Assembly (NCBI GenBank): GCA_036346395.1 | Contig: CM070604.1 | Location: forward strand, 6,433,904 to 6,497,903 | Length of the DNA: 64,000 nucleotides | From: Hsuehochloa calcarea | Lineage: Eukaryota; Streptophyta; Magnoliopsida; Poales; Poaceae | Direction: 5' to 3' | In this document: piece by piece, positions 58,500-64,000 of the stretch | Layout of the letters: every line of letters starts with the position of its first letter | How positions within the stretch are numbered: the first letter of the stretch is position 1 | Position numbers and translations under genes: made by a program | Notes under the pieces: model-generated | The model's input: the letters and a program-made list of their open reading frames with translations, nothing else | The model's database searches: none | Told to the model about the DNA's origin: nothing

Positions 58500-59340
58500 C
58501 CAATAGTTCGAGCTGGACACGTTTTGAAATCCAATTCGTCTTCCGGAGACAGTACTGATTTCTAATGTGCATAACTTTCACATACGAAGTCCGTTTGAGT
58601 TCCACGAGGACTTGATGGAAAGTTTATCTCGTCTTCTTTTCAACGGATCTGACCTAGCTTTAAAATTGCTTATGTGGTCTCTACAATCACTAAAAGAAGG
58701 TGTTACATCACCTATTTGAGCCAAATTGGACCTTGTAATGCTTGGGCCCAAGAGAATGTGCCACCCTAGTCGGTCCGTACTGTTTATAAGATACTATTTA
58801 TATATAAACAGTACTATGAATAGTATAACTCCCTATTTTGTTAGCTATGTGCTGCTTCCCCTTCCTTATATAAGGAGGTCGCATCTCTCTAGTTTTTTTG
58901 AATTTTGTTTAGTCAAAAGTTAGCTTCATTGCAACTTCGTGTATTAGCTTGTGTCAATTAGATCAACCATAATACCGCTATAGAATCCTAAATTAGATCA
59001 ACCATAATACCGCTATAGAATCTCAACTTTATCAAGTATTTCAATCTTATTTGCAATTTCAGATTGCTTATTATTTTGTTCTTGTGTGTTCTTCGATTGC
59101 ATGCAGGAATAGATCTTCGTGGTCACGTCAATCGCGCTTCTAGCAAGGTTGATAACGATCCCGGAGTTGATTCATCGATTGCCAAACATATTGGTCATGT
59201 GTGATTGGTAGCCGAATTGTGAGAGCCGTGTCTACCAAAATCGAGTTATCCTTCTCACCGAAAGATCGGGACACCCATTGTGCCATCATACGGGCATATC
59301 AACATATGGCTCAAACTATACTAAACAGCCAGCAGCTGTG
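58500..59340 (+). mobile_element. Possible LTR/leader fragment of a Ty3/gypsy-type element
   Basis: A run resembling a retroelement LTR: a primer-independent block (AACTTTCACATACGAAGTCCG), a likely TATA region (CCTTATATAAGGAGG at 58862-58876), then a leader ending in GCAGGAATAGATCTTCGTGGTCA. Within the leader AATTAGATCAACCATAATACCGCTATAGAATC is repeated at 58948-59023. No partner LTR, TSD or coding domain is found. The call rests on layout. Confidence 0.35.
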
Positions 59341-59826
59341 GGGGACCGAATAAATTAATTAGAATACCAAATATGCCAATAAACTCTAAAAGCAAGAGAT
59401 CAAGGATTAAATCAGAGTAATTAAATGTGTAGCTACTTATTACTGGGGTGGTAAGATCTGCGTTGCCTCACCGGTTCAGACAGCGTCGTCGCTGTGCCCG
59501 GGCGCCGGCGCAAGTGGAGCAGCCTGGATGTCCAATGCAACGTGCAGAGGGGACTCAAGGGTGGCCAGTCGCTGGCGGTGTCAAAACCATGGTGGATTCG
59601 GAGTTTCGGACTCAAGAGGTAGGGATACAAAATACGTGAGAGTATATGTGTGGGGGCAGGGCCCATAACAGTTGCAGTCGTGCACAAATTGAACTTATTT
59701 TGAAGAATTCGGTGATCTAGTCCGAGTAATCTAAAACACGGAAATTGGTATGTCCAGATGACGTCCTAAGCCGTTATAATTTATATGTGGGCCATCCGAT
59801 TGACGCTTAAGATCTTTTCTTATTTC
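59341..59826. other. Unassigned stretch before the LTR-like blocks
   Basis: Contains a GC-rich patch (59455-59600) open on both strands, without a recognisable domain. Nothing else is supported. Confidence 0.35.
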
Positions 59827-60792
59827 TCTCGGTGGAATTTCTATATAAAAATTTGTAATTTAAGGATTATTATGATAATTTATAACCTCTTAAGCGAGAC
59901 CCATATGAGCGAGACCTATTTTCTATAAATCAAAAGCATATATGGTTTAGTATCATATTGTTAAGGTAAGGTGGGGGCACAACATATAAGGTGGAGTCCT
60001 TACCACTCTTTAAAACATGTGACATATGGATGAGGGTAGCACGAGGAGGGCTTTGGCTAAACACACACGCGCGCGTATTCGCGCATTTTCGCGTGAAAAA
60101 TTGCGTGACTTGTGACTTGCGACTTGCTGTGACGTGGCGCGTCACTTGGCAGACCAAGTCCACTTTGTTTTTGCTGAACCATGCAACTCTCTCTCTGTTT
60201 GAATGATATTTAAACGTTTGAATTTGAGACTTTATTGGGTGATGATGACATGCAGTTACCAGTGGGTAAATGACTGGTTAAGTGCGTCAGTTACCAGTGG
60301 GTAAATGGCTACTTAATCAGTCAGTTACCAATCATCTCTATATATATGCCGGGAAACATCCAGAGCATTGCGCATAGACTATGCCTCATTCCTTCTCTTC
60401 TTCCTCTGAATTTCTGTGCTGTTGTACCGCGCCGTTTTGAACCTCGTCGACTCTTCTTCTCAGCGTGCACTGTGAAGAAGGGAAGCGGTATCTCCGAACC
60501 GTTGCTGCCGTGAAGACCTGCACGGGGGTGGCAATAAGGTTTCTGGGCAGCGCACATCTGCGGGACCGCTCGTGTGGTTGATTCGCCTGCGTCTGCGCTG
60601 CTTCCTTTTCTTCATCGAACACGACAGTAAGTCTTTCGTGGGTCTGACTGTCTTGCTACATTCTAGTTTTTGAATATATTGTGAAGTACAATGATTTGCC
60701 TGTTGTTAGTACTGGTTTATGCATCATTAGTCTTTTGCAATATCTGTTGTCTATTAAAATATGGAATTAAAATATTACCCTCATTTTCAACA
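59827..60792 (+). mobile_element. Copia-type LTR block, probably a solo LTR (left border approximate)
   Basis: The layout parallels the second copia element's LTR: TTTAGTATCATATTG, then ACAACATATAAGGTGGAGTCC, then a TATATATATGCCGGGAAAC box (60340-60360), then AATAAGGTTTCTGGGCAGCG, ending TTTTCAACA at 60792. A 38-bp block (TTATTATG(A/G)TAATTTATAACCTC onward) occurs in direct orientation near the left border (59866) and just after the right end (60793). No TSD was proven. Confidence 0.5.
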
Positions 60793-60829
60793 TTATTATG
60801 GTAATTTATAACCTCTTAAGCGAGACTAG

Positions 60830-61714
60830 TGTTGGAATTTATAGGCTTGTCTCAACTAATACTCTTCATAAATCATAGAAATCCCAAAAGTTCACTCATG
60901 CATGGTGAAATATGATAAAGTTTAGTACCAGATTACTAGTCTAGTTGGGAGAAGAACAACTTATAAAGTGAAGTTGGTATTACCTAGTTGAAGCAAGCAA
61001 AAGAAGAACACACATGATTGCTCGCTTGCATCGCCATCGCCCGCGTGACGTGTGCGTAGGCGTGTGAATGGTTCGACGATCTCGCGTCTGTGAGGTTGTT
61101 ATTTCTTTTTTGCACCTCACAATCATGTATGATGACATGTCATCCACACGTATACGAATTGGGAACATAATAACCACAGTTCAAATCTAACGCTTCAATC
61201 ACGCAAATTTTGCTGGGCTATTAAGACACACATTAATGATGTTTAATGCGGTTTCTAAAAACATTTCCCGTAGTGATCGTGGGAATTTCCATTCCTGTCG
61301 TTGGGTTCTACATGAGGGAGAGATGTCTCCATTCATTGGTGACACAAGAGAACCATCTCTGATCTTTTGCCTACTGCTCTATGCTGCGCCACCTCGGCTA
61401 CTCCATCCATTTGTCGGCGTGCATCGTCGCGGGGAGGGTAGTGTTTCCGAAATCGACGTCCCTTGTGATACTATACAGGTTGGGGGCGAATCCGGTTTTT
61501 GAGAAGCGTTCGCGCGACTGCTTACAGCTTCTTTCACCATCGGCTCGCGTCGTCTTCACATTCAGCTCTACCGTGACCATCGTCAGAGCGATTCTCTGTA
61601 AGTTGCGGTGATCTCCTTTGTCATGACTAAATCTTGCTTGCTGGAATTTAGTCATGTGATGACAATGATTTCTACTTTTGTTTGTAGAATTTATGTTCTA
61701 GGTTTTGTCTCATT

Positions 61715-61718
<4 letters not shown>
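60830..61718 (+). mobile_element. Second copia-type LTR block (TGTTGGAATTTATAGG...ATTAACA)
   Basis: Starts TGTTGGAATTTATAGG and shares the order of landmarks with the blocks at 59827 and 45887: TTTAGTACCAGATTAC, ACAACTTATAAAGTGAAG, and CGGTTTTTGAGAAGCGTTCGCGCGACTGCTTAC, the last nearly identical to GGTTTTTGGGGAGCGTTCGC in the 45887 LTR. It ends ATTAACA before a TA microsatellite. The flanks (ACTAG and TATAT) do not match, so it may be a remnant, not a clean solo LTR. Confidence 0.5.

Positions 61719-61766
<48 letters not shown>
61718..61766. repeat. (TA)n(GA)n microsatellite
   Basis: TA dinucleotides to 61746, then GA dinucleotides to 61766. Confidence 0.95.
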
Positions 61767-62231
61767 TGTATTTAAGATTATAATCGTGCCACTGTTTGTA
61801 GTTGTAAATATGACTAGTATATATGTTGATTTTGTACTGATCATTGTTGTAGAAGTTAAAATGATCATAAAAGTATGCATTTATCTAACAAGAGGTGCCT
61901 TTAATCTTAAAGGTTGTTTGTAGATATATGGGTGGATAGATTTGGCATCATTTTGCGATGATTAATTAAGGTCGACATATACAGGCGTGCATCTGTTTCA
62001 CACATCGACGACACAGATGAAGCAAGATCACCAAATTCCTAGAGGAATAAGGCAATCTCTCCTGTCATTTGCGGAGCTCGTACTACGCACACACGTGAAC
62101 AGTGCTATCAACACACAGCACGCACGCACGCACGCACCCATCCAATAGTGGAGCGGACAATCAACGTGTTATTCCTTCCGGCCAGCCGCATCGATCGCGC
62201 GCGCGGCCATGTATACGTACGCCCTTGGCTA
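61767..62231. other. 3' flank of the wax-synthesis gene
   Basis: No gene is supported. The part nearest 62231 is probably the 3' UTR of the CER1-like gene. A CA/GC-rich run (GCACGCACGCACGCAC, about 62119-62136) is present. Confidence 0.5.
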
Positions 62232-64000
62232 TCACACCGGCGTCAGCCCGTGCTTGAGCGCCGCCTTCCACACGACGTCGATCCGGTCCACGTCGATGGC
62301 GCCGACCTCGTGGTGTTCCCACCCCTCCAGGCAGTGCACCACGCCGCCGGCGTGGCACGCGTGCACCACCCCCCTCTCCATCGTGTACTGCACGTCAATC
62401 CCGTCGCGCGCGCGCCGTGTCAGCGACCAAATGCTCGTGAAAAATACATAGCTAGTTACGAGATAAAGGTTTTCCTACCTCGCAGGAGCCCAGGCCCTGG
62501 ACGTCCTTGGGGAGCCTCATGGCGGCGAGCTTGCCGTAGGTGCAGTCCCTGCGGAACCCGATGATCGGCGGCACGACGAACTGGTGGAAGTGCGTGCCGG
62601 CCGGCGCCCACCGTTGCTCCCTCGGCGACAGCCACTTGCCCACGAGCCATGTCTGGAAAACACACCCATACACACCCGTAACTGCCAGCCATCAGTATCC
62701 AGTGCTGCAGTGCAGTGTCTTCTAGACTTTTTTTTTTGTCTGAAACCAAGCGAACGCTTTCAGCTACGTACCTTGCAGTTCTTTGCCGCCTGGTACTTGG
62801 TGACCTGAACCAGGTGCTGCTGGAACTCCGCAGGCGCCTCCCTCTGTATCTTCAGGAACCTCTCCGTGGACAACGTCAGCATCTGAAACAACGCAATGCA
62901 ATGAATCTTTTTGTTATTTTGTACTATTGGACTACTGATCACTAGCATTATCAGGCCTAGTCTGATCACGGAATGTTTGTGCCGTTGTATATATATGCGA
63001 ATCTGAACGTACGTACCAAGACTCTGATCTTCTTCCTGCAGAGGTAGAGAGCGGTTGCTCTGCCGAGCTTGGACGTTGCCCCGGTGAGGAACACCTCCTT
63101 CACGTTGCTTGGGATCTCGCGGAGGATCACGGCCGCCGTGAGGGTGTTGCCGTGCACCACCCTTACCCTCAGGTTAGAGTGCTTGCTCACGAACAGTGTG
63201 CCACCCCCATTGAGTGCTTCATTCTGTTGAAGCAAAAAAAAAACACACAGCGTTTTTGCTATGCTACTGAGAAATTCAGAGACGAAATTATCGGTTCAAT
63301 CCATTTTTCAGACCAGGGCACTGACAGATTCAGTGACCTCCGCCAAGATCCTTTGTAACCACGTTGCTACCAGTACAAATTACTGAAGAACTTGTGCCAC
63401 CTACTCGCGTCGAAAAAATCATTTTTATACTTCAATAGTTAGAGCCCATGCGCTGCATGCACAGTAGCACATGCGCGCCATAATGGACTCGAGCTAACAG
63501 CCAGTACTAACAAAGACCCAACCGCGACTTGTCCCGGTAGCACGGAGCCACAGGTCCAATTAAACGAACTCTAGTAGTAGCCCAATTGAAACGCACTTAT
63601 GACTTCATCAATGCCGTATGATGTTACCCACCTTATTAAGCGCGGCAAGACTGAGTACTTTGACGCCCATCCTGTCCGCCCTCAGGATGGCAAGCTCGAT
63701 CTGGTGGTTAATGCCCTTCTTCGCCGACGGAATGAAATACTGCACCGACGTAAAGAGCAGGGCAGAGCAGTTACGGTTGAGTTTCATGCACCGACCAGTA
63801 GTTCATTTGAAAAGCTACGAGAGTCGATTATCAGGTAGGAGTAGGACTGGTTTGTCACCTGGAAGCCGTATCTGGGGACGGTCCAGGTCTGGTGGAGGCG
63901 GCCGCGGAGGTAGTAGAAGCTGACGGTGTAGGTCTTGGAGCAGAACCACTGGAGGACCATGAAGGCGAAGGCGACGGGCCAGAGCGGCAGCAGGACGAGG
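62232..64000 (-). CDS. CER1/GL1-type protein of cuticular wax synthesis, 3' half, six exons; 5' part beyond window edge
   Basis: Minus-strand exons: 64000-63859 (partial), 63739-63632, 63223-63017, 62882-62772, 62652-62479 and 62387-62232, with TGA at 62234-62232. All five introns have GT-AG borders and the frame is continuous, giving the last 298 or so of an expected roughly 620 residues. Exon wording is diagnostic: YLRGRLHQTWTVPRYGFQ, YFIPSAKKGINHQIE, HGNTLTAAVI with FLTGATSKLGRATALY (the Rossmann-like WAX2 C-terminal domain), then GTHFHQFVVPPI, DCTYGKLAAMRLPKDVQG and GVVHACHAGGVVHCLEGWEH. The end (KAALKHGLTPV) favours the CER1 over the CER3/WAX2 subgroup. CER1-type proteins act at the ER with CER3 to turn very-long-chain acyl derivatives into alkanes. 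The His-rich fatty-acid-hydroxylase domain lies outside the window. No damage is seen. Confidence 0.93.

Noticed and set aside
62119..62136. CA/GC-rich alternating run as a possible Z-DNA or regulatory site
   Set aside because: Too short, and without supporting context beyond a simple repeat.

Overview
This is nuclear DNA from a plant, most probably a grass (Poaceae). Low-copy genes with GC-rich coding sequence sit in AT-rich, repeat-dense DNA. The mobile elements are typical of grasses: Ty1/copia, CACTA, hAT, Mutator-like (MULE), PIF/Harbinger-type and Stowaway. I cannot name the species.

The genes I trust are as follows. (1) The 3' part of a U5 snRNP 40-kDa WD40 protein gene (1-951, +), cut by the left edge. 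(2) An atypical bHLH gene of the IBH1 type (20221-20964, +), apparently with one small intron. (3) A two-exon tetraspanin gene of the TET7/8/9 type (24330-27490, -) with a 2.35-kb intron that carries a DNA transposon. (4) The 3' half of a CER1/GL1-type cuticular wax gene (62232-64000, -), six exons, cut by the right edge. A multi-pass membrane protein gene (1730-2619, -) is broken by one frameshift. The four genes belong to unrelated processes (splicing, growth control, membrane organisation, wax synthesis) and I see no functional cluster.

Most of the rest is a nested record of transposon insertions, and many of them can be closed exactly by target-site duplications (TSDs) read from the sequence. 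Left to right these are: a copia element (4469-11426, TSD CTTAT); a non-autonomous CACTA element (16315-18268, TSD ATA) holding a hAT element (16984-17420, 8-bp TSD AGTGACGC); a poly(A) retroelement (21625-22433, 13-bp TSD); a MULE with a GC-rich cargo (22709-23488, 9-bp TSD); a PIF/Harbinger-type element in the tetraspanin intron (25260-26116, TSD TAA); a 6-kb terminal-inverted-repeat (TIR) element (27820-33796) interrupted by a 2.3-kb solo LTR (30957-33287, TSD ATTAC); a decayed MULE transposase (about 39940-44672) split by an inverted solo LTR of the same family (40427-42662, TSD ATATC); a second, longer copia element (45887-52427, TSD TAAAC); a 769-bp second copy of part of the MULE transposase (53447-54215); an AT-rich long-unit tandem repeat (55795-57310); a Stowaway MITE (57362-57583, TSD TA); and two LTR-like blocks related in layout to the second copia element (about 59827-61718).

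I found no CRISPR array, rRNA or tRNA that I could support, and no convincing new biological system. The most unusual items are the nested insertions, a 311-bp foldback (39300-39610) that could make a long hairpin RNA, the indel-free 769-bp duplication of MULE coding sequence, and the gene-fragment-like cargo of the 22.7-kb MULE. All identifications rest on reading the sequence; no database search was run.
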